Shown here: one piece after another, positions 1 to 11,172 of the stretch | Layout of the letters: every line of letters starts with the position of its first letter | How positions within the stretch are numbered: position 1 is the stretch's first letter | Source of the DNA: Steromphala cineraria | Taxonomy: Eukaryota > Mollusca > Gastropoda > Trochida > Trochidae | Assembly: GCA_916613615.1 (NCBI GenBank) | Contig: OU744725.1 | Coordinates: forward strand, 61,636,575-61,700,574 | Reading direction: 5' to 3' | Length of the DNA: 64,000 bases | Made by a program: the position numbers and the translations under genes | Notes under the pieces: model-generated | Databases searched by the model: none | What the model saw: only the letters and a program-made list of their open reading frames with translations | What the model was told of the DNA's origin: nothing

Positions 1-154
1 GCGAGAAAATGATTTGATTGGCCACGCCCAGGGTACAGATTAGTGAAGTTAGCGTAACGTTCGTACCCTGAGACAGGATGAATTTTCAAAAGCAACGAAG
101 ATAAGTAAAGAGACACATCCAGCTGTTAAAATACCTTTACTTCATTATTGATGA

Positions 155-324
155 AGACAGGAGTAATTCTATGGATGTACAACTTCTTTATTTGACAGTA
201 GTGACGTTTCGGTATATATCCTTATACCGTTTTATCTAAACGATAAAGGGTATAATGATCTATACCGAAATGTCACTGCTGTCAAATAAAGAAGTTGTTC
301 ATTTATAGAATTACTCCCGTTTTC
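155..324. repeat. Long foldback hairpin (MITE-like)
   Basis: Two ~80-base arms are near-perfect reverse complements around a short loop near 236-242. The outer ends read ACAGGAGTAATTCTAT on the left, and the complement of ACGGGAGTAATTCTAT on the right. The inner arms share the motif ATTTGACAGTAGTGAC with few mismatches. No protein is encoded. The structure fits a palindromic miniature transposon. The superfamily is not identified and no clear target duplication is seen. Confidence 0.7.
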
Positions 325-1430
325 TTATACTATCAACTTTTTGAATGCCACGCAAACAGCTTACTTATTGATAGTGCCTCCTTCATATTATTCACTGCAA
401 TGAAAGTAAGAAAATAGTCGTTGTTTCTTTTGAGCTGCAGTTGACTACTTAGTCAAATATATGGTTATTACAGAAACAGTGTACTCTCAAAGTCTGACAT
501 TACATACCAAATCGAACAATTTAAAGAGACACAGAGTATGTTGATAGGACCACATATGTCAAATTTTGAAATCGATGTTATTACATCGGGTACCACTAAC
601 TGTTACTGAAAATAACAAGTTAAAGGTCAATCAGTACATTAGAGCGAAAATACGGCCATTCAAAGTCGGGATTTTGATCGAAACCCGACAATGTGACTCG
701 AGTGGCGCGCGCCAATTCGCCAAACGTAATTTTGAAACCTTGTCATAAACTGACAGGAAGATATATTCGATTCGATAGTGTTTATTAGGTATTGTAACTA
801 ATAGGTAGATTAATTGGATGCATAATTTCGAATATTAAACGTATTTGAGATGTTTTCTTGATTTTTCCGTAAAATCAAGCATTTTAGGAATATTATGCAT
901 AAATGGATTTATTTGCAAGTCCAGTGATGAGATATGAACTTCAATCAGCACATTAGATATTTTGTAGCTTATCAAAACCAAATAAAATGTTAAGAAAGAT
1001 TCTCTTTGTCACTTTAAAACAACATTCTCATAACGAGCAACACGAATATCATAGCTCATGTCATAACTTTCTTCATTTGATTATACCCTTATCTTTTCCA
1101 TTTTACACTGAAAACTTTTAAAAGGTATATAATGATTAGACAATTGTATGTTCCAATTATGTTATATTCCTCACATTCTTATTCCATCAACAGTTTTTGA
1201 GTTCATCAACTCTAATAAATAAATGAGTTTGAATGGAGAGGCCATGCTGTTGATAGAAAATACTTTATTCATTATTATTCATAATTTCACTATATCAACG
1301 TCATCAAAATCTATAAAACACAAAAACAACAAAAACGCATCCATTTGTAAACATTGGTCAAATAGCAAATGACAACACAGCAGGGTACGGATAAAGGGTT
1401 TGGTCGTATTTCAATGAGATTGCAATCGCG
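325..1430. other. AT-rich stretch without recognisable gene
   Basis: Only short open frames occur, the longest 60 codons at 566-748. None has a recognisable domain, splice context or codon bias. I see no clear repeat here. Confidence 0.5.
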
Positions 1431-1775
1431 ATGAGGTGAGGTGAGTTGAGTTGAGTTGAGTTGAGTTGCAGTGAGGTGAGGTGAGGTGAGGTGAGGTGAG
1501 GTGAGATTAGGTGAGGTGAGGTGAGGTGAGGTGAGGTGAGTTTAGGTGAGGTGAGGTGAGTTGAGTTGCAGTGAGGTGAGGTGAGGTGAGGTGAGGTGAG
1601 GTGAGGTGAGGTGAGGTGAGGTGAGGTGAGGTGAGGTGAGGTGAGGTGAGGTGAGGTGAGGTGAGGTGAGGTGAGGTGAGGTGAGGTGAGGTGAGGTGAG
1701 GTGAGGTGAGGTGAGGTGAGGTGAGGTGCGGTGAGGTGAGGTGAGGTGAGGTGCGGTGAGGTGAGGTGAGGCGAG
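1431..1775 (+). repeat. (GGTGA)n pentanucleotide array
   Basis: About 65 tandem GGTGA pentamers, with a few variants (GTTGA, GTTTA, GTGCG) concentrated near the left end and again near the right end. The long interior is uniform, which suggests recent expansion. One strand is G-rich throughout. The repeat differs from the TTAGGG telomere sequence. Confidence 0.97.
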
Positions 1776-2251
1776 ACTATTTACGGTTTAACGCCGCTTC
1801 CAAGAGTATTTCAGTATATCAAGGAGAAAGCGTGTATTAATGTTAATGTTCCCGTGTAACTTATGTACCAAGTTGTGCATTTTATATCCTATTGACATAG
1901 TCCTAAAATACCTACTTACAGCGTGGGACACATGAATAATATATACTTCTTCTACTAAAACTACGTCTGTTCTGTAATGAATGTATTCAGTTAACCATAA
2001 ATTGTTATCAACTACGGTACTTAACCATATTCTTATATATATTAGTATACGCATCAAGAGGTCGTCAAAGCGAGGATGAACCTTATCAATAATTTACTCC
2101 TTTGCGTCATTTTTGTACTAAGTTGTTCACTCATGCCTTTTGAGACTTTACAACATTACAGCGTTGTGGGATAAACCTGTACAACATTTGACATGTTGAT
2201 GATGTTTGATTATCATGATATAATTACTCCTGGATTCTGAATGGATTCATC
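1776..2251. other. No recognisable gene
   Basis: AT-rich unique sequence with one 89-codon minus-strand open frame at 1788-2057. That frame has no recognisable motif and is probably chance. Confidence 0.4.
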
Positions 2252-2346
2252 GAACTATAACTATAAATATACTCAGGCAAGCTTAATCAGGTGTGTGTGA
2301 ACTATAACTATAACTATACTCAGGCAAGTTAATCAGGTGTGCGTGA
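2252..2346 (+). repeat. 47-bp tandem duplication
   Basis: Two adjacent copies begin with GAACTATAACTATAA, contain ACTCAGGCAAG and end near AATCAGGTGTGYGTG. They differ by a few bases. Confidence 0.8.
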
Positions 2347-2720
2347 ACCTGAACCTTCATGACTTGTCTAGTATTAGTAGGTATCTAACACCAATTCGAG
2401 GTCTGTTCAAGTTTGTGTAATGGAATGTTATAGGAATTATCGACGATTATACATATCTCGATGAAGAAATCAATGAATGTATATCTATCAACGAACTGAT
2501 TATTCTTACAATTCAAACCCATTGAAGGTGATCACCAAAGACGTACAATGCTTGAATGGTCACGCCTCTTATTATTTATTCCACAAAAAGATGACTCACA
2601 AGAACGTCCAATAGAGACCCCCTTGCGACTTGACTGTTCACGCCACTTATATTCATTCAACATAGAATGGTGCTGGTCAATAATCGATGAGCGGGTATGT
2701 CCGAGGAGAGATCAATGATA

Positions 2721-3342
2721 TACAGCTGCGTATCTTAAGTTTGTTCACTTACCTTCGTTAATAGTGCAAATATCATGTAATTTGTAACGTCTTTGAGACA
2801 TCATATCATTGTGAAAACGAAACCGAAAATGATGAAATTTCACTGCATAAGATTCATTTGCGTTGACATATTCGTATGTTCTACCTAACAGATAGCTGTA
2901 GCACATTTGGCAGGTCTTTGAAGTGACCAGGGGGCAACATTTCGAAAACACTGATTTCTATTTTTCTCTGCAAAATCCTTCATAAGTGATCAACAGCTTT
3001 AGTTCTTATTAACATGAGTTCCTTTGTGCTAATGCACCGTAACTGTGCTGATGTTTTTCCTACAAAGTTTACATGGATGACTTTAATCGCATTTTAAGAA
3101 AATCAAAATTTCACAAATATGACCCCATCTGTCTATTTAACAATGCCAAACATCGACATTCCGCACCAGTGACAAGACGATCCCGAAATATGGTTTGGGA
3201 ATGGTTATTTTACACATGGACAATTGATGATCTTCTGTAAGTGCTCCTGGAGTTATTTTATGAACGTCAAAACGAAACCCAAATTCATGATATTTGCACT
3301 AAGATCACAAGTAGGTGAACAAACTTTTGATATGCAGCTGTA
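2721..3342 (+). mobile_element. ACAGCTG inverted-repeat element, copy 1
   Basis: This 622-bp element is bounded by ~32-bp imperfect terminal inverted repeats. The left begins ACAGCTGCGTATCTTAAG, and the right is the complement of ACAGCTGCATATCAAAAG. Both continue into a shared GTTTGTTCAC motif. Related copies occur at 44052-45067 and 21855-22241. It carries a 55-codon open frame at 3073-3240. I cannot assign a superfamily and no clear target duplication was seen. Confidence 0.7.
3073..3240 (+). CDS. 55-aa ORF inside the ACAGCTG element
   Basis: A 55-codon frame from ATG to TAA lies inside the inverted-repeat element. A 55-codon homologue sits at the same place in the copy at 44358-44525. The two share the core KYDPI.LFN.AK, the motif SAPV.RRSRNMVWEWLFYT and the stop position. 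The product is basic, with no signal peptide, zinc-finger cysteines or recognised domain. Substitutions between copies look roughly neutral: about nine amino-acid-changing to three silent in the variable core. The open frame may therefore be passive rather than under selection. It could be a captured exon fragment. No function is assigned. Confidence 0.3.
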   Translation: MDDFNRILRKSKFHKYDPICLFNNAKHRHSAPVTRRSRNMVWEWLFYTWTIDDLL

Positions 3343-3840
3343 GTTGTATGAAGGTGAGTGTCGGCTCAACACAAACAACCAAACATTCACGTTGCTTGGA
3401 GTCTCACAAACACTAACTGTCGGTGTAGAGACTGTGCAAATGGCTATTCAACTTAATCACAAAGGTTTGTTTAGACATAATAAAAATTCTAATGAATATA
3501 GATAAATACATTCACATCTCACATTGCCGGACAGCTGATGTTATGATAACGGATTAACGGAAGCCTTGCCGGCTATAGTCTATTCCAGTGAGTAGTTGTC
3601 AGTAATAAGCGTAGGCATTTCACAGACTGAGCTTGCATTCACTGATTACATGTTGGTGATGGTTATATGAGTGAACTCGACTTCAAATAATCAAACGCTG
3701 ACTGTTCCAGATTTTGATTACTTGACAGTGAGTGAATTGTTCACGATTATAAGTTAGATTGAGTGAACAATAATTCAAATTATTATGATGTTCACTGCCC
3801 ATATATATAGACCCGAAACATTTGGTTCCATCATTGCAAA
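3343..3840. other. Unique AT-rich sequence upstream of FLYWCH gene
   Basis: No gene is seen. A TATATATA motif near 3802 lies ~40 bases before the FLYWCH start codon and could act as a TATA box, but no transcription evidence exists. Confidence 0.3.
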
Positions 3841-4592
3841 ATGGCAAACGCACAGGTTAACGTTCAGTTCATTCCAAGTTCAAGAGGAGGTAGACATCTG
3901 GTTTATCTCGGTCACAAGTTTCGGGTCAAGAGCACCAAACGAAATCGCGTTCATTGGAAATGTTGTAAGACTGGCTGCCCTGCTACGGCTAATACTGTCG
4001 ATGATGTTCTCAGTAGTTGCAGGAACATTCACAACAATCATCAGGATGAAGTCCAACTTCAGATTGACACTTTCCTTGCTGTTGTGAGTACCAAAGTACG
4101 GAACGATTCAAGACCAGTCCAAGACATTTACGATGAGGAACTTCACAGTAAATAACACTTCAGATATTACCTGGATGTTGTCTAATCGAAGTCAAAAGCT
4201 TTTAAGCATTTATGAAAATTACCACACTCTTCCAAGACACTAATCTAAGAAAATATTTAATGCGAGATATCCAACATTTCATGTGATACAATTCTATGTT
4301 TCTTAATTTTAATTATATATTTTTTTAATTTCAGAACTCCGCGCAGATGTTCCTGAAGTTGTGCCTGCAGTGCCGACTTTCTACGGCGCACATTCGAGTC
4401 TGTACCGAGCCCGTGCAAAGGAAATGCCGAAGTTGCCACGACAGCGCGATGACATCAACCTCCCCGATGTCCTCACCAAGACGGCCACCAAACGATGACT
4501 TCCTGCTCCATGCTACTCCTAACAACAAGATCATTTCAAATGAAAATAAAGTGACTTTTAGTTACATGTATCCGAAACAGACTATACGTTAA
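3841..4592 (+). pseudogene. FLYWCH zinc-finger gene fragment, two exons, frameshifted
   Basis: Exon 1 (3841-4147) starts MANAQVNVQF and carries a FLYWCH zinc finger. It has an RGG..LVYLGHKF strand, then WKCCKTGC with the two metal-binding cysteines, then an IHNNH histidine pair, at about residues 8-70. FLYWCH fingers bind DNA or protein and are common in animal Mutator-like (MULE) transposases and their host derivatives. A GTAAAT donor at 4148 and a pyrimidine-rich TTTCAG acceptor ending at 4334 define a 187-base intron. Joining them in phase continues IYDEELHKLRADVPEVV and then PTFYGAHSSLYRARAKE, a linker typical of FLYWCH-MULE proteins. The frame stops at TGA 4496-4498. The expected DDFLLHATPNNKII continues one frame over, up to 4592, so a single-base frameshift is likely. 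No transposase core follows. It is probably a dead MULE-derived relic. Sequencing error at the frameshift is possible. Confidence 0.75.
4148..4334 (+). other. Predicted intron of the FLYWCH gene
   Basis: It has a canonical GT donor (A|GTAAAT) and a T-rich tract ending TTTCAG. It is AT-richer than both exons, and splicing keeps the FLYWCH-family reading frame across the junction. Confidence 0.65.
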
Positions 4593-5520
4593 TCCCCTAT
4601 TGTTCACGGATTACCGCGCATCGGTAACTTTGAATGGAGAAGTTGGCTGTCTGGCAAATCGAGAACCCGCCATACATACATGGATGACACTTACATTTGC
4701 AATGCGAATATGAGAATACACCTGTTTAATACTCAGGCATTTGACAGAAATATAGATTATTTATACTAATTCTTGGCGGAAAACATATCAAAAGATTTAA
4801 CACGACAGAGGATAAGATAAAACTACTTCCATTTTGCCATTGTTGTAGCATGTGATTTTCTAGAAATCAAAAGGCATTAATTAAAATTTTCATCAAAGTT
4901 TCATTATTATTCAAAAGGCAATTTTAGAATTCGCGAATCTACAGTTTTTGTCATTCAAACATCTTATTTGATATTCTGTACCTTATATAAATAGTCCACA
5001 GAGCCGAAAGTAAAATAGCACTCATGTTCATGTCCAGTTTATGAGAGATTCTCTCTGATCTTTGATTATCGACTACTCCAGCACTTTCATAGACCACTCT
5101 GTTGTGGGCGGCTCTTTCATGTGACTAGGCTTTCATAAAACTTCATTATTGTTTCCTGGGCAACGTCAATTGCCAATTGGCTCGTTCATAACTACATGTA
5201 TAGATCGATCTAAAGTAGATTTCACCTGTTAACGGCGATGGTGTTGGTATTGTTCCATTTTTGGAAATCTGACGAGAATTGATCACGTCTTAAGCACGAA
5301 GCAAAGAGCGGAGCGAGATCAATATTATTCACTATTAGAAGCTGGGAAAGCTTTCCTCGCAGAATTGCCAGTTTCATAAGTAAGATTCCTTTTTCCCATT
5401 TTCAGTCATTGAATGTTAAAAACTTTAGTAAGAATACCAGTATGGATAGCTCAGTAATGATTAAGCTTTATATGAAAGCCTCAATGCTTAAAAACCCAGA
5501 GAAACTTTGAAAACATGTTC
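4593..5520. other. No recognisable gene
   Basis: Unique sequence with no supported open frame, tRNA or clear repeat. Confidence 0.4.
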
Positions 5521-5775
5521 AATTATATCAGTTTTATGCTTGAAATCCAGAGAAATTGAAAACATATTCAATTATATCAGTATTATGCTTGAAATCCAGA
5601 GAAATTAAAACATATTCAATTATATCTGTATTATGCTTGAAATCCAGAATTATATCAGTATTATGCTTGAAATCCAGAGAAATTAAAACATATTCAATTA
5701 TATCAGTATTATGCTTGAAATCCAGAGAAATCAAAACATATTCAATTATTTCAATATTGTGCTTAAAATACAAAC
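5521..5775 (+). repeat. 48-bp minisatellite
   Basis: Six units share GCTTGAAATCCAGAGAAAT and CATATTCAATTATATCAG, with starts at 5538, 5587, 5635, 5665, 5713 and 5761. The period is 48-49, except one unit shortened to 30 by an internal 18-base loss. Because 48 and 30 are multiples of three, long spurious open frames appear on both strands. Confidence 0.9.
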
Positions 5776-6164
5776 GTTGAAAACATGTTAAATTGTTTCA
5801 GCATGACGGATGAAGAGACCAGACCTTATACAATATAAATCTCAGTCCAGATTGACCATGATTCAGAGCTAAAGGTCACTGCAATTATCTCTTCATGCTA
5901 CTAATCATGTAATTTGCGGTCAAAGTCATGGTCAATATCCACCAATACAATCAGTGTAGAATCGTGAGACTCTCACTAAGGATTGGAACTATTCGTGTAG
6001 TAACTCAATAGGAAGGTGTTCAACAGTAGATCAGCCATACAATTGCTTGTGCACGTCTGTGATGCTAAATGAATGGCATCGATCAATAGCAATGACTACT
6101 TTGCTTGTCTTTAGTTGTGGATGAAGCATTCCAAGCATTACTAATAGTTAAATGGATCATTCGA
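5776..6164. other. No recognisable gene
   Basis: Unique sequence; nothing supported. Confidence 0.4.
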
Positions 6165-6440
6165 GATGAGAGAGAAAGTATACAAGTTTTCTGGTCGTTT
6201 GCGAAGTAACGTAGTCGTAGGATTGTTGACAACTGCTTACATGATTAGAACCTTAGAGAGCATGATCGTTTACGCATACAGGCATGGTATGTAAAGTACA
6301 GAGAGAGTATTCCAAGTTTTCAGGTCGTTCGCGAGGTAACGTAGCCGTAGGAATGTTCTTTCAAGGAAAGTCACCTGCTTACACGATAAGAACCTTAGAG
6401 AGCATGGTCGTATACGCATACATGCATGGTATGTAAGGTA
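6165..6440 (+). repeat. ~130-bp tandem duplication with parallel open frames
   Basis: Two diverged copies share AAGTTTTCWGGTCGTT, AACCTTAGAGAGCATG and GGCATGGTATGTAA. In each copy the same frame is open for about 38-45 codons and ends at the same TAA: KFSGR.R.NV.VG, then IRTLESM.VYAY.HGM. There are no obvious splice sites and no recognised domain. It may be a duplicated exon remnant or chance. Confidence 0.55.
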
Positions 6441-7295
6441 CCATTTTTATCATGATTTTTATCGTTTAAAATATGTTATAAATTCTATGATTATACGTCT
6501 ATATACTCAATGTTTTTAAGCCTTGTATGCCTTTAAACATTCAGGAAATGTATGTCATGTAAGTATTGATATACACTGCGATTGAGATTATTACTTGATT
6601 TGTATGATCAATTACTTGAGGCCTTCTATGTCGTTATTGTGTTATTGTTATCATAAGCTTAAGTAAATATTATCTTAAGATAAAAACAACTGGTTAATAG
6701 ATCATCGTATGCAGTTTATTAACACAAGTTATTTTATCATCTAACGGTGCATTGAGGTCATACACTTGTGCTGTCATTTATTCTGTCATACCATATAGTA
6801 TTGCTATATTATGAGAGATTTTGGTGTAAAAATTAATACTTAACGTGTATTAAATATCTAACATCCCTTGACCTAAAACATTACGAGTTTGTACGATATC
6901 AATTGGAAAATTATATTCATTGTGTGACAGTTTGCACAACACAACTTGCAAAATATCATAGCGGAGAAAAAAACTCTCTTTGTATCCAGGGCTTTATAAC
7001 ATTTTTATATCTGGCTCTTTTTATCATAATCATTTGATAGTTCTCTCATCTATGTTTGTCCTTATTTGAACTTGAAGGTATTTGTCAAACCGTTACAGTT
7101 ACATAAATCGTGATACATTCTGTTTTAGTCTGCCACGAGAAGGGTTAAATGAAAGTAGTTCCGGCTGATTCTTTGGTGAAGTATAACTAACATTTTGGTA
7201 AGTTATACCATGGGTCCAAACAATAGAGTCGTGTTATAAGATAATTTTGATGAAAAGAGTACATTTTCTTTTGTTCAGTATAAGGCATTGGAAAT
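6441..7295. other. AT-rich, no recognisable gene
   Basis: Very AT-rich unique sequence; no supported feature. Confidence 0.4.
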
Positions 7296-7631
7296 TTATT
7301 GAAGATTGTATATTTTCAATTATTCCTTGATATTTATACGTTTATGCTAAAAGTATTTTTGATAGTGTCAAAAATGTCATTACACAAACCAATCATCCAT
7401 AGTCAGATAACAAATTATAAAGATTCACATAAAGTCCATTGGACGCCAATTTTTTGTGAACAGCTTTAATTCATTTTGTGTAAAAAAGGGAATCACATGG
7501 ATGAACTTTACATTATATATTTGATTTATTACTGCTTCATTTAGTTAAGATACATGCCCTCAGTTGGAACCATTTATTTTTATTTTTCTGACATCACCTT
7601 ATATTCCACCTAAAAACGTGCTACTGCCCCT
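7296..7631 (-). mobile_element. TTAA-MITE copy 1 (left end lost)
   Basis: The right end carries ACGTGCTACTGCCCCT followed by TTAC. The interior matches the family, with CCAATCATCCATAGTCAGA and AAAGTCCATTGG. The opposite terminal repeat is missing. It contains no coding frame of its own; the 80-codon frame at 7564 is incidental. Confidence 0.8.
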
Positions 7632-8956
7632 TTACAATGTGTTTTCATATTATAACCAACCCAAATGCACGATCTATTTACATGATTTTATTTTTCTCTT
7701 GTTAAGCAATCGTTGTAGGGAAACGTGCAGAATTATAAACATTAACCACCTCGTTACCTTTTTATTTATTAATTTGTGTTTTTCTACTGACATGATCATG
7801 AGATAAAACCATTATTGTACATTTGCTCTAAAGATCTGGCAAAAATATAGACAAATTTAATGACTTGAGAAATACCGTGCAAGTACATTTGTGCATGTTG
7901 GACTGTATCGCTAGAACAATAAACATGATTTGTATCCTGAATAGTATGTTTCAAGATTTGATGATTTTGTTTTTTACACTGTCTCTATTTCATTTTGATT
8001 CAAAAATGGTCACTGGTTGCCGTTTACTGTTGCTTATTTCAGCATAAAGACGATTTTAGCAGTTCCATCCATGTAGTAACAATGTTGCTCGAGAGCATAT
8101 TAGAAGAAAAGAAGAAAGAAGAAATAGTTTAGACAAATACTCCTTTGTTGTGAACTGTGGTCTAACTAACGCCATTTTCAGTTAAGCCACGGACGCAACT
8201 ACTTCTATTGAGCAAGACGTGAACTTCTATTGAAACAACATCATACGAAAATATGCATTTTATTACATACAATTTATTTTCCAGATTACAGCAATCTTTG
8301 AGGTCACAAAGCAGTACCCTTTTGAAGCATTTCGGTGAAAATTCGGCATCCGATATTCGTAGTAAAGTCGTAGTTGATACCCGATGTCTGTAAATGAAAA
8401 AAACACTGAAATCAGAACGATTGATGTCATATTATTTCTGATTTCATTATCAAATAACAACCGTTTAATCGCAGCTTATATGATATTTATAGAGAGGAAA
8501 GAGCAACATTCCCCGTACGAGGGGAGAAAGTGTGCAGGATTCTGATGATACCGTTCTCGTTCAGGGCACGGACATGCTCGTTCAGGGTCCAGACTTGTGG
8601 TCCACGCAAAATGTTACGGCCAATTTTTAGATACATCTTGTAAAATTTCAACTCTTAAACTTGCAAACAGCTTCACTACGAGTTTGATCCTTTGAAGACA
8701 ACTGAATTCCACTGTTTGTGGGTGAATCTCAAGATGTCTTCTGGTTCAAATCAATCTGTTGTGGCGATGACTTTGCATTAAAATGGGCCCATTATAAGGT
8801 CTTCTGGCTCGAAGTCCAGTCTGTGCAATTACCCTCAAACAAAACATCCCCCGGTTTGTGGAGCTTGCGCTCAAAAATCTGTTCCGCAGATGACTTAATC
8901 TGGTTGCTTGGTCATATTGAAGTGACGTCACACGTAATGCTCCTGGTCATATGGTC
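7632..8956. other. No recognisable gene
   Basis: Unique sequence. A single TGACGTCA lies near 8922, the motif that recurs in the hairpin-ended elements further right. Short open frames have no recognised domain. Confidence 0.35.
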
Positions 8957-8960
8957 ATCA

Positions 8961-9085
8961 GGCAATACCGCCAGCAATGACCATACCAACTGCTAACCAA
9001 CTCGCCCGTTTCGCCATCGGTATGGTCATTGCTGGTGGTGTTGCCTGACTCTGAGGGTGTGGGTTCGAATCCCGCATGGGACACG
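8961..9085 (+). repeat. Inverted repeat plus tRNA-like B box (SINE relic)
   Basis: A 28-base arm beginning AGGCAATACCGCCAGCAATG is followed after ~32 bases by its near-perfect complement at 9021-9048. Directly after it is GTGGGTTCGAATCCCGC, a perfect RNA polymerase III B box with a T-arm, then GGGACAC like an acceptor end. No matching 5' acceptor or A box is found. I read it as a rearranged tRNA-derived SINE head, not a functional tRNA. Confidence 0.45.
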
Positions 9086-10208
9086 GTCTGAAAAAGTACA
9101 AGAATGTACTATTCAAGATAGTGTAATCCCAATTATTACACACGTAGGTAACGTACACGTGATGGCATACTAATCTCGTACGACACATGTGTGTCGTATT
9201 GCGTTGACCTGTGTCGTATCAACATGACCTCGCATTCCACAGATTTGATTGGTTAACCAATGACCTCTCATTTAGGGTCAACTAAAACGGAACTTTTTTC
9301 GAATTAATAACAAACATGTCATTTCTTCAAGTTTACGGCTTTATATACTTAAAAAGAGTTGATACATAGACAGATACTTAGAAAACATACGATTTGATCA
9401 GTGTGCAGATCAGCGAATGCATTAATAATATTTTTACTTACATTACAACGTCAACCGTAAGTTCAACACCCGGACATCGCATCATGCACCGTTTGTCGGT
9501 GATAACATGTGGGTAGATCAAGCCAAATGCTATCAAATGTGACAAGCACTGAGAATGAACAACTCTAAAATGCAGTCACGGAGTCAGGAACACATCACAG
9601 GGAAATTGAGAATCCCCAAACACGCTTTAGCTACACAAGGCGATGACCTTCCCCTTCCCGTTGACATGTCGGGTCTCCGTCACTCTCCGAGCACGTCGTT
9701 GTTTTCATTATCATCCATATCAATTTACTCGTTTCATTTGAAGTAGGCCTACCTAGAAAAGTTCGAAATGGTGTTTGTTTCAAATTAAAGATCTTCCATC
9801 ACATTACCCGTTGGTAAGTTTAATCCGTTTTCAACAGAGCCAATGTATCCGCTAGCCCAGCCACACCGACACACGCCCTGACGCTTGAACATGGCGAGCC
9901 GATCGAGAGGAGAGCGTTGACAGATTCGACTCTGACTCTGAATAGAATGTTTACATTCTACACTTTCTGTACCAATCATTATTTAATCGTTAATCAAAAC
10001 TCACCATCGATGAATTGGACCATTTTTGACATTCTTATATTGGTTGATTTAATCGAAACTCGAAACTTTTTTCTTTCTTCGCAGGTTTAAATGAGCGACT
10101 GCGCAAATGGACTGGTCACATCACGAATGTCGATTATTACGCATTCGGTTATTGAAACCGGTTTCGGGTTTTCGGAATTGTTTCCTTGATGCCATACACG
10201 GAAATGAG
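9086..10208. other. No recognisable gene
   Basis: Mixed-composition unique sequence. Open frames at 9555 and 9785 have no recognised motif. A TTCTTCGCAG acceptor-like site near 10075 precedes a 125-codon frame that runs into repeat DNA and is not accepted as a gene. Confidence 0.35.
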
Positions 10209-10650
10209 GATTATTATATGCCAAGCGGAGAGAGACTGAGTTTTCTCAGTTCTAGAAATGTGTTCTCGCCACTGAGTGTGATATCACTTTTTCAAGTCAG
10301 TGAAAATATCACAGAGGGGATGACGTCATGTGTACAATGGTATAACGTCACTTCTACAATCAACGCGACGTCATTGCCGTCGCTAAGTTACGATCAACAA
10401 TGGTATGACGTCGCCAGAAAACTCTTGATTCAAGACCTTTCGGACATAAATTACCACATTTTCGACCACAGAGGCATAAAATAAACAGAATATCTTTTGT
10501 TTTGAGTGTGATATCACTTATCTCTCATCTCGTGACGGGGTAAAGCCTATATTTTCACTCGTGGCTGCGCCACTCGTGAAAATACTGGCTCTACCCCGTC
10601 ACTCGATGAGAGATAAGTGATATCACACTCAAAACAAAAGATATCCTCTA
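10209..10650 (+). mobile_element. Hairpin-ended TGACGTCA element, module copy 1
   Basis: The body starts about TTATTATATGCCAAGCGG and contains TGACGTCATG plus several near-matches (AACGTCAC, CGACGTCATT, TGACGTCGCC). It ends in a ~164-base hairpin at 10487-10650. The hairpin arms begin AGAATATCTTTTG and end as the complement GATATCCTCT, followed by ATTTATT. The body recurs at 11139-11172 plus 11662-11901. The 125-codon frame crossing it is frameshifted in the second copy, so it is unlikely to be coding. Confidence 0.65.
10487..10650. repeat. Terminal hairpin A
   Basis: Arms contain GAGTGTGATATCACTTATCT and its complement. The apex lies near 10567 in a CGTGGCTGCGCCACTCG segment. Right flank is CTCTATTTATT. 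Confidence 0.85.
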
Positions 10651-10691
10651 TTTATTAACAAATGTGTCAATTCTAAACGTGTGTAATAAAT

Positions 10692-10842
10692 AAAATACCA
10701 CACTCGGTCACATTAGATACGAATTATACGAAACTCGTGACCTTCCTATGATATCTGACCTCGCTTTCGCTCGGTCAGATACCGCCGGAAGGACACTCGT
10801 TTCGTATAATTCGTATCTAATGAGACCTCGTGTAGTATTCTC
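10692..10842. repeat. Terminal hairpin B
   Basis: Arms read AATACCACACTCGGTC and TTAGATACGAATTATACGAA with their complements to the right. The loop region contains CTCGCTTTCGCTCGG. It ends AGTATTCTCTATATATA, matching the right boundary of hairpins A, C and E. Confidence 0.85.
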
Positions 10843-11138
10843 TATATATAACATTGTTACATTTGTTCACTATCTAAATAGCATTTATTCTTACTTGTAA
10901 ACGTAAGTAATAAAGCGCTTATCTAAATGTATATGTTATACGTCTTAATGTTACCTTTGTACTTTTAGTTATTTGATGTGTTATTCATATTCATATTTGT
11001 TAATGATCCAGAGCTCACATGAATGTAAACCAAATTTCCCTTGTGGATAATAAAGTCTTATCTTATCTTTTCTTATCAACTGTATATTGTTTGTTGCGGG
11101 CACAACAACGTGTTTACATTTCTGTTAACGACATGTAT
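10843..11138. other. AT-rich spacer between hairpin elements
   Basis: No gene. It includes TCTTATCTTATCTTTTCTTATC, a short simple repeat near 11046-11067. Confidence 0.4.
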
Positions 11139-11172
11139 TTATTATATGACAAGCGGTGAGAGACTGAGTTTT

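Noticed and set aside
1431..1775. Possible internal telomere repeat
   Set aside because: The unit is GGTGA, not TTAGGG or a known telomere motif.
5534..5780. Repetitive open frames on both strands
   Set aside because: Artefact of the 48-bp minisatellite.
10107..10484. 125-codon plus-strand open frame after an acceptor-like TTCGCAG
   Set aside because: Most of it lies in a repeated module whose second copy is frameshifted; no recognised domain.
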